A stretch of 64,000 bases of DNA, from contig CAMAGM010000001.1 in assembly GCA_945833995.1 (NCBI GenBank), positions 1 through 64,000 on the forward strand, written 5' to 3'. Shown here piece after piece: positions 1 through 8,716 of the stretch. The stretch's first letter is position 1. Each line of letters opens with the position of its first letter. The notes beneath the pieces are model-generated. The model was not told where the DNA came from. It ran no database searches and was given only the letters and a program-made list of their open reading frames with translations. The translations under genes were made by a program, and so were the position numbers. This DNA comes from an uncultured Prevotella sp. (lineage in GTDB: Bacteria; Bacteroidota; Bacteroidia; Bacteroidales; Bacteroidaceae).

Positions 1-85
1 CGTGGAACACGCCACCCAATGACGAGGCTCCAAACCCGAGGTTGGAGACTTTCATTCCCGTCTTTCCAATTTCATTATACTGCAT
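1..85 (-). CDS. Aldo/keto reductase, N-terminus only (partial, runs off the window start)
   Basis: Reverse-strand reading from ATG at 85 gives MQYNEIGKTGMKVSNLGFGASSLGGVFH, the typical aldo/keto reductase N-terminus; not in the ORF track because it is truncated. Confidence 0.8.
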   Translation of the reverse strand, partial: MQYNEIGKTGMKVSNLGFGASSLGGVFH

Positions 86-108
86 TCTTTTCGTTATTGA
101 TTTGGTTG

Positions 109-116
109 CAAAAGTA
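109..116 (-). promoter_or_regulatory. Putative -7 box (TACTTTTG on minus strand) for the aldo/keto reductase gene
   Basis: CAAAAGTA on + strand matches Bacteroidetes TAnnTTTG, 23 bp upstream of the start codon. Confidence 0.5.
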
Positions 117-149
117 ATAAAAATAGCAGCAACAGACGTTGTATAAAAA

Positions 150-247
150 CGACATTCGATTGTATTATATCGACAAAGTTTCAAAAATAGCGAATTAAAT
201 AAGGATTATCTTGCAAAAAAGCGACATTCCATTGTAATATATCGACA
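150..247. promoter_or_regulatory. Two copies (150-175, 222-247) of a 26-bp near-identical box, each with two CGACA half-sites 21 bp apart
   Basis: CGACATTCGATTGTATTATATCGACA and CGACATTCCATTGTAATATATCGACA differ at 2 positions; located between divergent genes. Confidence 0.65.
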
Positions 248-255
248 TTAATTTG

Positions 256-263
256 TAACTTTG
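256..263 (+). promoter_or_regulatory. Putative -7 box TAACTTTG of the AraC-family gene
   Basis: TAACTTTG with an upstream TTG at 232-234 (21-bp spacer), 4 bp before ATG. Confidence 0.6.
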
Positions 264-267
264 CACC

Positions 268-1128
268 ATGAACTATTCTATTGACAAACTCCACGTCTAT
301 ACTCTCAATGTGGGATATGCCGAACACAACGGCGACTGGAACTGGAAGAACGTGCGAAGTCCATTTGCACGGCTCTACCTCGTTGTGGAAGGACAGGCGA
401 AGGTTGAGATGCACTCAACCACCTACGACCTCACTCCAGGACATCTTTATTTCATTCCTGCTTTCACAACCCACAGCTATGTCTGCGACTCGCATTTCGT
501 ACATTATTATATTCACATCTACGAGGACAGCGAGACGGAGGAAAGCATACTCGACAAATGGGACTTCCCCTTTGAGGTTGATGCCAACGGCTACGACATT
601 GACTTGATGCAACAGCTTGCCTACATCAACCCATTCCTCAAGCTGCCCATGTCCAATCCCGATGTATATGACAATCACAAGACGCTTATGAGCAACATCG
701 ACATGAACTTCCGACGTCCTTTCTGCGACAAGGTGGAGTCACGCGGCATAATCTTCGTCCTGCTGTCGCGCTTCCTAAAGCACGCCACTCCCAAGGCCGA
801 CATTGCCGACAACCGCATAAGAACCATCATACGCCACATTCGCCAAAACCTATACAAGCCCATTGACGTGGAGGGACTGGCAGACATGGCGTGCATGTCG
901 AAAGACCACTTCATCCGCATCTTCAAGAAGGAGATTGGCGAGACTCCCAATGCCTACATAACCAAGAAGCGAATGGAAGCCGCCGAACTGCTGCTCATCA
1001 CCACCAACGACACGATAAAAGCCATATCAGCCCGAGTAGGCTACGATGACGACTCCTACTTCAACAAGACCTTCAAACGCTACTCTGGGATTTCACCGCA
1101 GAAATATCGGGTGGATGGTGGAAGGTAG
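268..1128 (+). CDS. AraC-family transcriptional regulator
   Basis: 286-aa ORF; N-terminal cupin-like segment and C-terminal double HTH (DVEGLADMACMSKDHFIRIFKKEIGETPNAYI...ISARVGYDDDSYFNKTFKRYSGISPQKYR). Confidence 0.9.
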   Translation: MNYSIDKLHVYTLNVGYAEHNGDWNWKNVRSPFARLYLVVEGQAKVEMHSTTYDLTPGHLYFIPAFTTHSYVCDSHFVHYYIHIYEDSETEESILDKWDFPFEVDANGYDIDLMQQLAYINPFLKLPMSNPDVYDNHKTLMSNIDMNFRRPFCDKVESRGIIFVLLSRFLKHATPKADIADNRIRTIIRHIRQNLYKPIDVEGLADMACMSKDHFIRIFKKEIGETPNAYITKKRMEAAELLLITTNDTIKAISARVGYDDDSYFNKTFKRYSGISPQKYRVDGGR

Positions 1129-1137
1129 AAGGTCTGC

Positions 1138-1171
1138 CATAACTTATGACTGCAATCAGTCATAAGTTATG
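1138..1171. terminator. Hairpin between convergent genes (possible bidirectional terminator)
   Basis: Perfect 15-bp inverted repeat CATAACTTATGACTG-CAAT-CAGTCATAAGTTATG between the AraC stop and the GH43 stop. Confidence 0.6.
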
Positions 1172-1184
1172 ACAGGCTTTGGAG

Positions 1185-2627
1185 TTAAGTTGTGATTATT
1201 TTATATCTCCCACTAAGGTGCATGAAAGCGAAGAGGCGGACGTGGCCATCGTAGTTGTTGTAGTCGGGATTGAGACCTGTCAAAGGGTGAACGCTCTTGT
1301 GGATGAGCATATCAAATCCAATATAGTCTATCTCAGCCATATTTCCCTTGGTTAATGTTACGTTGATGTCGTTCACTCCCTTTGGAGATTCCTTTACCCT
1401 CACTCTCACGTCGCGCCACACCGACGACTTGGGAATATCAACCCTCGCCACGGTCTTTCCGCCAGCCTTTATCTCTACACTTGCTGCGGAAGCCGACTTT
1501 GCCCTCACTACGACCTCGCCGACAGCCTCACTGCCAAAATCCACATTGGCATAGTCCACCGCCGCTCCCTTCTTCGGGAAAATGGTCTTCCAACCCTCAA
1601 AGCGGTTGCCCTCATCCACAAAGGCTATCGTTGCCCCGCCAGAGATGCTGCTGTAGCGGTCTATCTGCAGTCGGTTTCGCGCGCTGCTGATGCCCACTCC
1701 ACGCAGTGTGGGCGCAACTTGCCGAATAGTGCCGTCGGCATTGAAGTAGAGTTTATCGACACGCACAGAGCGCAGCTTGTCGAAGTCCGGCGAATAGTCG
1801 TTGTGGTGGTAGAAGAGATACCATTGCCCTTTGTACTCGACGATGGAATGATGGTTTGTCCAGCAAGCCACCGGCGACTCCTCCATAATCACGCCCTTGA
1901 ACTCGAAAGGTCCCATAGGCGAGTCGCCCATGGCATATGCAAGAGTCTCAGTCGAGTCGCGCACCCATGGGAAGGTATAATAGTATTTCCCTTTGCGTTC
2001 AAAGACAAATGGTCCTTCCTTGAATCCATCCGGCAGGTTTTTCACTGGTTCGGGTTTGGAGTCGAGTTCCACCATATTATCCTTCAGCCTTGCCATCCAC
2101 ATTCCCATGCCAGCCCAATAGATATAGCTCTTTCCGTCCTTCGGGTCAACGAGTACACAAGGGTCAATACCATTGATGCCTTCAATGGGTCGCCACATTG
2201 GCATGAAGGGACCTTCGGGTCTGTCGGCTACGGCAACTCCAATGGCGAAGCCGCGATGGGTAGTGTCGCGCGGAGCGGCAGGGAAATAGAAATAGTATCG
2301 CCCGTCCTTCTCCACACAGTCGGGAGCCCACATGGCATAGGAGTCGCGACGCACCCAAGGCACTTTGTTCTGCGTTACTATAACACCGTGGTCAGTCCAG
2401 TCGGTGAGATTCTCCGACGAAAAGACATGATAGTCCTCCATTGAGAACCATTTCTTCTCCGGCTCCACAGGACTTACAATGTCATGCGAAGGATAGACAT
2501 ACATCTTTCCGTTGAACACACGAGCCGTAGGGTCGGCACTGTATTGATCGCGTATTATGGGGTTTTGCGCCATCGCTACCGATACCACAATACTTGCCAT
2601 CGACAAAAGAACTGTTCTTCTTTTCAT
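1185..2627 (-). CDS. Glycoside hydrolase family 43 protein with C-terminal CBM6-like region (secreted)
   Basis: Start at MKRRTVLLSMASIVVSVAMAQNP (signal peptide); IIRDQYSADPTARVFNGKMYVYPSHD is the GH43 N-terminal motif. Confidence 0.85.
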   Translation of the reverse strand: MKRRTVLLSMASIVVSVAMAQNPIIRDQYSADPTARVFNGKMYVYPSHDIVSPVEPEKKWFSMEDYHVFSSENLTDWTDHGVIVTQNKVPWVRRDSYAMWAPDCVEKDGRYYFYFPAAPRDTTHRGFAIGVAVADRPEGPFMPMWRPIEGINGIDPCVLVDPKDGKSYIYWAGMGMWMARLKDNMVELDSKPEPVKNLPDGFKEGPFVFERKGKYYYTFPWVRDSTETLAYAMGDSPMGPFEFKGVIMEESPVACWTNHHSIVEYKGQWYLFYHHNDYSPDFDKLRSVRVDKLYFNADGTIRQVAPTLRGVGISSARNRLQIDRYSSISGGATIAFVDEGNRFEGWKTIFPKKGAAVDYANVDFGSEAVGEVVVRAKSASAASVEIKAGGKTVARVDIPKSSVWRDVRVRVKESPKGVNDINVTLTKGNMAEIDYIGFDMLIHKSVHPLTGLNPDYNNYDGHVRLFAFMHLSGRYKIITT

Positions 2628-2642
2628 ATTCAACCTATTTAT

Positions 2643-2724
2643 ATTGAAGATTGAATATTGAAGATTGAATTGCTGCGCTTTGCTATCAACCTTCAACCTT
2701 CAATCTTCAACCTTCAATCTTCAA
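2643..2724. repeat. Inverted-arm element with 7-mer arms (GAAGATT / CAACCTT)
   Basis: Left arm 2643-2672, right arm 2687-2724, separated by CTGCGCTTTGCTAT; lies between GH3 stop and GH43 start. Confidence 0.75.
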
Positions 2725-5354
2725 ATTTCTACCTCCAACTTCTGCAAGTCCTCAGGACGTGAACTGCTGCCTACGAATATCTCATACTTGCCGGGGACGG
2801 CACGCATAGTGTTGGTCGAAGGGTCGAAGAGAGTGAAAGCCTCCTCGTCGAGCTGGATTTCCACATTCTTTGTCTCGCCTGGCTTCAATGTCACACGCTC
2901 AAAGGCCTTGAGAGTCTTCAGCGGTCCATCGGCATCATCGCAGCGGCGAACATATACCTGAACGACCTCGGTGCCCTCGCACTTGCCGGTGTTTTTGATG
3001 ATTATAGAGGGTAGAAGGTAGAGGGTAGAGGGTAGAGATATGTTAGAGCCAGTTTTTGACGTGGATAGGTAATCTCTACCTTCTACCCTCTCACCTCTAC
3101 CTTCTATAACAATTTCAAACTTCGTGTAGCTCAACCCATAGCCGAAAGCATAGAGAGGGTCGGAGAAGTAGCGGTAGGTGCGGCCCTTCATCGAGTAGTC
3201 CTCGAAGTCTGGCAGCTGGCTGCTTGTCTTGTAGAACGTCACGGGGAGTTTGCCCTGTGGGTTGTAGTCGCCGAAGAGGACATCGGCAACGGCAGTGCCG
3301 CCTTCCTGTCCGGGATACCATGCCTGCACGATGGCAGCACAACGCTCTGCCTCGGGAGCAAGGGCTATGGCAGAGCCAGAACAGTTGACAAAGACAATCT
3401 TCTTGCCTGCCTCGGCAAGATGACGTATGAACTCACGCTGCACCTTAGGCAGTTCTATGTGTGTGCGGTCACCACCCTTGAATCCATCGATAGCCACTGG
3501 CATCTCCTCGCCTTCGAGTTGCGAGGATATACCGCCAACAAACACCACTGTCTCAATGCCCTTGAGCTTGCTTATAGTCTCTGCATAATCTATTGGCAGT
3601 TCCTCTCCGATATTCAGTTTCATATTGGCAGCCCATGTCTTCACAGTGTGATAAGCCAGTTCCACCTCATATTTCTTACCCTTCTCAACATCGAGTTCGA
3701 AGCGCATCGGTTGGTCGCGCCATGTACTGTCGGCAGCGAGAGTCTTGCCGTTCACCTTGAGCGAGAACGAACCCGTGTACTGCATACGTATAACAGCCTT
3801 GCACGACTTTTCGGGAACGAAGGTCGTTTCATAGAGAGCCGAGAAGTCTTCCATCTTCACACCGTCGGCAAAGGTATGCTGACCGTTGGTGGTCACTGCT
3901 ATCGGGTTGACATAATACTCCTTTGTGACAGGCTTTCCGCTGCGTGTGGTATTGTTCCAGAACGTTCCACGAATGCCTTTCTTGCCATCGACGGAGCACT
4001 GAGTCAGAAAACTGTTGACGACACACTCCTCAGTCAAGTCGCAACCCTTCAAATAAGTAACATTCTTCTTCCCCACTTTGGCACGAATGCCGTCGAGGAT
4101 AGTGACGGTAGAATTAGGAGTACCGTTATAATTTCCCCACATCATCGGGATATTGTCGGCGTTAGGACCGATGACGGCAATCTTCTGCTTCTTGGAAAGG
4201 GGAAGCAATTCTTCATTCTTTAGCAGCACAATGCTCTGTCTCGCCATGTCGAGTGAGAGCTGCCTGTGCTCCTTGCAGCTAAGGATAGAGGGAGAGATCT
4301 TCGACCACTCGCATGCCTCGTGAGCGTCCATCTCACCTAATTCAAAGCGGGCTTCGAGCAGGCGCACAACATGCTTGTCTATCTCCTTCTCGCTTATCAG
4401 TCCACGCTCCACAGCCTCAGGCAGTTTTGCGTAGGCATAGCCGAAACCGCACTCCACGTCGGTGCCGGCAATGACACCCTTGGCAGCTGAGTGATAGGGA
4501 GTTGACGAGGTCTTGTGGTTCATGTGGAAGTCGGCAATGGCACCACAGTCGCTCACCACCATATACTCAAATCCCCACTCGTCGCGCAGTATCTGCTGCA
4601 GCAGCTTGGTGCTTCCGCAGCAAGGCTCGTCGTCCCAACGCTGATAGGCACACATCACCTCCCTCACCTTTGCCTTCTGCACCAAGTCCTTGAAGGCGGG
4701 CATGTAGGTTTCCCAAAGGTCGCGTGGAGTTATGTCGTTGAGGTTTGCCGTATGGCGGCTCCACTCTGGTCCGCTGTGTATGGCATAGTGCTTGGCGCAA
4801 GCCAGCAGCTTCCGGTGTTTTGCCGACTCAGGTCCCTGCAGTCCGCGCACCACAGCCTGTCCCATCTGCGAAGTCAGATAAGGGTCCTCGCCGTAGGTCT
4901 CCTGTCCGCGTCCCCACCGTGGGTCGCGGAATATGTTAACGTTGGGAGTCCACACCGAGAGGCAGTGGAAACGCGTTGTGGGAACACCGTTCTGATATTG
5001 CTCGTTCCATTTCGCGCGGGTCTCGTCAGACGCTACGCTGAACACTCGCTCCACCAATGGCACGTTGAACGATGCTGCCATGCCAATAGGTTCTGGGAAG
5101 ACAGTCACGTTGCCCTGGTTGGCAAGTCCGTGCAGAGCCTCGCTCCACCAGCTGAACGGCTTTATGCCCAGTCGTGGCACGGCGGGCGACTCGTCGCACA
5201 TCAAGTCGGCCTTCTCCTGAAGAGTCAATCGACCAACAAGGTCAACTGCCCTTTCGTGGGCTGAGAGGTTGGGATTTTGGTATGGCAGTTGTTGTGCCAT
5301 CGCATAGTTTGCTGTCATCAGGACAGCAACAAAAATGGTTTTTCTAATATTCAT
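2721..5354 (-). CDS. Glycoside hydrolase family 3 (probable beta-xylosidase/beta-glucosidase)
   Basis: Start at MNIRKTIFVAVLMTANYAMAQ; VFPEPIGMAASFN, DPRWGRGQETYGEDPYL, VVSDCGAIADF, FGYGLSYT GH3 motifs. Confidence 0.92.
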   Translation of the reverse strand: MNIRKTIFVAVLMTANYAMAQQLPYQNPNLSAHERAVDLVGRLTLQEKADLMCDESPAVPRLGIKPFSWWSEALHGLANQGNVTVFPEPIGMAASFNVPLVERVFSVASDETRAKWNEQYQNGVPTTRFHCLSVWTPNVNIFRDPRWGRGQETYGEDPYLTSQMGQAVVRGLQGPESAKHRKLLACAKHYAIHSGPEWSRHTANLNDITPRDLWETYMPAFKDLVQKAKVREVMCAYQRWDDEPCCGSTKLLQQILRDEWGFEYMVVSDCGAIADFHMNHKTSSTPYHSAAKGVIAGTDVECGFGYAYAKLPEAVERGLISEKEIDKHVVRLLEARFELGEMDAHEACEWSKISPSILSCKEHRQLSLDMARQSIVLLKNEELLPLSKKQKIAVIGPNADNIPMMWGNYNGTPNSTVTILDGIRAKVGKKNVTYLKGCDLTEECVVNSFLTQCSVDGKKGIRGTFWNNTTRSGKPVTKEYYVNPIAVTTNGQHTFADGVKMEDFSALYETTFVPEKSCKAVIRMQYTGSFSLKVNGKTLAADSTWRDQPMRFELDVEKGKKYEVELAYHTVKTWAANMKLNIGEELPIDYAETISKLKGIETVVFVGGISSQLEGEEMPVAIDGFKGGDRTHIELPKVQREFIRHLAEAGKKIVFVNCSGSAIALAPEAERCAAIVQAWYPGQEGGTAVADVLFGDYNPQGKLPVTFYKTSSQLPDFEDYSMKGRTYRYFSDPLYAFGYGLSYTKFEIVIEGRGERVEGRDYLSTSKTGSNISLPSTLYLLPSIIIKNTGKCEGTEVVQVYVRRCDDADGPLKTLKAFERVTLKPGETKNVEIQLDEEAFTLFDPSTNTMRAVPGKYEIFVGSSSRPEDLQKLEVEI
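3004..3107. repeat. Inverted-arm element (GGTAGAG 7-mers) translated in frame inside GH3
   Basis: 35-bp arms 3004-3038 and 3073-3107; encodes IEGRGERVEGRDYLSTSKTGSNISLPSTLYLLPSI within the C-terminal domain. Confidence 0.8.
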
Positions 5355-5380
5355 AATGTTATAGCATTTAGTTATGGCGG

Positions 5381-5447
5381 CAAAGTTACTGCTTTTATTC
5401 CATACTGCCGATTCTAATTGTATCAAAAACCGCCAAATATGTTACAT
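5381..5447 (-). promoter_or_regulatory. GH3 operon promoter: -7 box plus paired 21-bp-spaced half-sites
   Basis: CAAAGTTA 5381-5388 (TAACTTTG), TGTATCAA 5419-5426, TGTTACAT 5440-5447. Confidence 0.7.
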
Positions 5448-5551
5448 TGGCATAAAAAGTATGTCAATACAGCTTCATTCGTCCCTATTGCACACTATTC
5501 GTACCAAGGCAAAAGCCATCTGTCCCATTTCTGCGCCTTCTGTCACACCAA

Positions 5552-5583
5552 TTTGTTTTGTTGAAGAAAAAGTCATAACTTTG
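5552..5583 (+). promoter_or_regulatory. Orphan promoter TTTG-N20-TAACTTTG followed by ATG
   Basis: TTTG 5552-5555, TAACTTTG 5576-5583; the 15-mer TAACTTTGCACCATG is identical to the one at 256-270. Confidence 0.5.
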
Positions 5584-5691
5584 CACCATGGAACAATTAT
5601 CCATCGTACATGGATACACTAATCTTTATTGTTATTTTGGTATTAGAAGTCAAAGACCAACAGCAGCCAGTCGTTGCGAAACGGCAGGCTG

Positions 5692-5876
5692 CTTAACCTG
5701 CATTATTCTTACTTGTTCCTACTGCAAGGTCTAACTGGCAGCACCTCAGCGTGGTGCTCGCTCTTCCTCTTGGAAAGTAGGATTTACTACATTCTGCATC
5801 GTCATCGCTGTGCTCACGCTGATGCACTACCATTTAGCCCTTTCGTGACGGAACAGTATGAATAATGCAGGTTAAG
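5692..5876. repeat. 185-bp element bounded by perfect 17-bp inverted repeats (MITE-like or structured RNA)
   Basis: CTTAACCTGCATTATTC 5692-5708 and GAATAATGCAGGTTAAG 5860-5876; three further internal inverted repeats. Confidence 0.7.
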
Positions 5877-5891
5877 TTTATCTCAAAGATG

Positions 5892-6167
5892 TTATTTATC
5901 ATTGTAATGCCCTTCTACCTCAAGCACAATGACAGTGACGACATCGTCGTAAATGTCATATATGATTCTGTCATGGGCAGAGATGTGTCGCGACCATGTA
6001 ACGCCATTTCCACCTTTTAGGGCTTCAGGATGACCTATTCCTGAGCGGGGATTCGAGACTATTGAGTCAAGCACTTCAGTAAGCTTATGGAATCTCACTG
6101 GATTAGACTTCGCCAATTTCTTTATTGCCTTTTGGGCTGACTTCGTAAAATCGATTCTATAACTCAT
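5892..6167 (-). CDS. Txe/YoeB-family toxin
   Basis: MSYRIDFTKSAQKAIKKLAKSNP...GIGHPEALKGGNGVTWSRHISAHDRIIYDIYDDVVTVIVLEVEGHY; start overlaps antitoxin stop (ATGA). Confidence 0.88.
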   Translation of the reverse strand: MSYRIDFTKSAQKAIKKLAKSNPVRFHKLTEVLDSIVSNPRSGIGHPEALKGGNGVTWSRHISAHDRIIYDIYDDVVTVIVLEVEGHYNDK

Positions 6168-6412
6168 AGAGATGCCAACCATTTATTCATTTCTTCTTTC
6201 GTTTCGAAATGTAAGGTCTCACCTCTCAGGTATTCCTTACGTCCCTTTTCTATCTTTGCCTGCAACTCCGGCGAAATAGTCTGCTCATCGTCCTCAACAG
6301 GGACAATGGCATAAAGGCGATGCTTACGACGAATTATCACTCTTTCGCCAGCATCAACATTGTCGAATGATGCAGCCATTCTGCTACGAAAATCTCTTAT
6401 TGACAGTGCCAT
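6164..6412 (-). CDS. Antitoxin of the toxin-antitoxin pair (YefM/Phd-like)
   Basis: MALSIRDFRSRMAASFDNVDAGERVIIRRKHRLYAIVPVEDDE..., directly upstream of the YoeB-like toxin. Confidence 0.75.
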   Translation of the reverse strand: MALSIRDFRSRMAASFDNVDAGERVIIRRKHRLYAIVPVEDDEQTISPELQAKIEKGRKEYLRGETLHFETKEEMNKWLASL

Positions 6413-6509
6413 AACATTAATTGATTTAAATTTTCTGTTGCGAAGATAACAACTTTTTCTGAAACCACCAAACATTATGGTGGTTTTTAACACTTGCAGA
6501 TAATAAAAA

Positions 6510-6538
6510 TTAGGCTCTGTCATCGCGACAGAGCCTAA
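6510..6538 (-). terminator. Strong hairpin terminator
   Basis: TTAGGCTCTGTC-ATCGC-GACAGAGCCTAA 12-bp stem; T-rich tract on the minus strand. Confidence 0.75.
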
Positions 6539-6570
6539 AAATAACTAACAATATTCCCTAAATGGGTACA

Positions 6571-6790
6571 CTAATTAAAATGAGCCTGCTTAGCCAACTG
6601 GATGTTCTCCTTGCTCTTTGCCTCGTTGCTCTCGTTTACACGAGCCTTGTAAGCCTTCCAGAGATAAGCCTCGCCAAGATAAGAGAGAGCCATACCCTTG
6701 GTACAACGGCCATACTCGTCACGGGTTAGCATCGGTATAGTCCATAGTAGGAGACATGGTAGCATAGTAACGCTGAATCCCTTACCAGGC
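6571..6790 (-). pseudogene. C-terminal remnant of a SusD/RagB-like gene
   Basis: DEYGRCTKGMALSYLGEAYLWKAYKARVNESNEAKS resembles SusD TPR helices; the preceding QRYYATMSPTMDYTDANP is in another frame. Confidence 0.6.
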
Positions 6791-6810
6791 TATGAAGCCA
6801 TTTTCATCAT

Positions 6811-6850
6811 TAAAAAAAATAGAGGGCGAACCTTTACGGCACACCCTCTA
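6811..6850 (-). terminator. Rho-independent terminator downstream of susD
   Basis: On minus strand TAGAGGG...CCCTCTATTTTTTTT. Confidence 0.75.
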
Positions 6851-6929
6851 CCAACTAAAGTTGATAAAAAACCACAGTGTATATTAAAATCAATACAGGT
6901 GATTTTATAACCAATATTCTTATTCAAGA

Positions 6930-8681
6930 CTAATTATTTGCCCAACCACGTACCTGATGCATCTGGTCGTTGACCTCGATTACAGTTTGTGGGATTGGCC
7001 AGTACTCGTTCTTGCCTTCTGTGAACGAAAGTGTGATGTTAGCCTCCTTATAAGGATGCCTTACCTCGTAAACGAGTTTATGAGGCTTTGTGCCACCTGA
7101 TGTCCAGTACTCATCAAACTGATAAGGTACGTTATCAAGAACCTTGTCCCAGCACTGCTTGGCAATACCCCAACGTACGATATCGAACCAACGGCAGCCT
7201 TCAAACCAAAGCTCATACTGCTTCTCATCCTGAATAGTCTGGAGATTTACAGAAGAAGAGATGGTCTTTGAACCGGCACGCTGCTGTATCTTATTGACAT
7301 ACTTGAGTGCCTCAGCTGTGTTACCTGACGCGAGACATGCCTCAGCATAGAGGAGGTAAGCCTCACCGAGACGTGCAAGGCAGAGGTTTGTATTGTTACA
7401 GTTATCACCAGCCACCTTGTTGGGGTCGCAATCATTAGGATGCATCATCATCTTAACCTCCATCACATCAGAGCGGGAGAATGAACCGGCATCCTTTTTG
7501 ATACCACGGTTTGGATCGAACTCCTTCTCCGCACGTGTCGAGAGAGTACCGCCTGCCTCTACATCGTTCTTCCATGGACAGAGAGTGGCGTCATAGAAGA
7601 ACTCATCGGATGTGAGGAAAGTAGCCTTACGGCGATATGAGTCACCATCGTTGGCAAGCATCTTGTGAGCAAACTCGTGGTTAATGGAGCCGCCACCCCA
7701 GCCGCCTGTTGAACAAATCTGAGGGTTCTTACCACCACCTACGATATCATCACCACGCCAGTTGAGAACGTTGGCAACCATCCAACGGCCACGTTTATTA
7801 CCGTATGCCCAGCCTGCACCAGTTGAAGCCGCAGAGTTGGCAGAAAAGTTGATTTCGAAAATCTTCTCCTCGCAGCCGTCACCCTCAACATGAAAGAGGT
7901 CGCGGAAGCGGTCACCGGGAACAAGAGCGTAGTTTGATGACTCAACGAGTGGCTTAAGCAGGCTTGCTGCCTTTGCGTTGTCGCCTGCGAAGAGAGCTGA
8001 CTTACCGGCGACAAACTGTGCGAAGCCCTTTGTTGCATACCATGCACCTTCCTGATCGCTCTGACCATTACGCTCAGGTATGTCGCTCATTGCCTCCTCA
8101 CACTCCTTTATACAGAAGTCGAAGATTGCCTTCTGTGACTCAGCATTAGTAGGTTTGTCATCAACAATGAGGTGGTCAACGATAGGCGGCTGATAGTAAA
8201 CCTGTGCGGCAAGCATGTGAGCCCATGCACGCATTACTCTTGCCTGGGCAACAGCCTCTTTCTTAACCTGTGAGTCAGCCTTGTCACCACCAAAGTAATT
8301 GATAACGAGGTTAGCTGAGTAGATTGACTTGTAAATATGGTTGTAAAGAGCACTTACAGGACCGAAGCTTGTGTCGTAGCGGAACTCACCGCACTCACGG
8401 AAACCTGAGTGGTCGGCAATATCGCCACCTGCGGGGAACACATCGTCAGAAGCGTAGTTAAGACCCATGATGTATGCATTCCAAATACCTTCATTACCAC
8501 TTATCTCTTCAGCGAATGTCGCATACATGGCAGTAACTGCAGACTTTGCATCTGCATCTGTCTTATAGAAGCTATCTGTACTGTTTGTTGCCTTCTGCTC
8601 GATTTCAAGCAAATCCTCTGAGCAAGATGTTAACGTTATTCCTGCTGAAAGTAAGGCAACAGAAAATATTATTTTTTTCAT
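6930..8681 (-). CDS. SusD/RagB-family outer-membrane lipoprotein
   Basis: MKKIIFSVALLSAGITLTSCSEDLLEIEQKATNSTDSFYKTDADAKSAVTAMYATF; lipobox and SusD architecture. Confidence 0.92.
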   Translation of the reverse strand: MKKIIFSVALLSAGITLTSCSEDLLEIEQKATNSTDSFYKTDADAKSAVTAMYATFAEEISGNEGIWNAYIMGLNYASDDVFPAGGDIADHSGFRECGEFRYDTSFGPVSALYNHIYKSIYSANLVINYFGGDKADSQVKKEAVAQARVMRAWAHMLAAQVYYQPPIVDHLIVDDKPTNAESQKAIFDFCIKECEEAMSDIPERNGQSDQEGAWYATKGFAQFVAGKSALFAGDNAKAASLLKPLVESSNYALVPGDRFRDLFHVEGDGCEEKIFEINFSANSAASTGAGWAYGNKRGRWMVANVLNWRGDDIVGGGKNPQICSTGGWGGGSINHEFAHKMLANDGDSYRRKATFLTSDEFFYDATLCPWKNDVEAGGTLSTRAEKEFDPNRGIKKDAGSFSRSDVMEVKMMMHPNDCDPNKVAGDNCNNTNLCLARLGEAYLLYAEACLASGNTAEALKYVNKIQQRAGSKTISSSVNLQTIQDEKQYELWFEGCRWFDIVRWGIAKQCWDKVLDNVPYQFDEYWTSGGTKPHKLVYEVRHPYKEANITLSFTEGKNEYWPIPQTVIEVNDQMHQVRGWANN

Positions 8682-8716
8682 TACTTTTTCTTTTTATAAT
8701 TTGGTATTATGATACA

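Noticed and set aside
1719-2444. 241-aa plus-strand ORF opposite GH43
   Set aside because: Antisense shadow ORF of a GH43 coding region.
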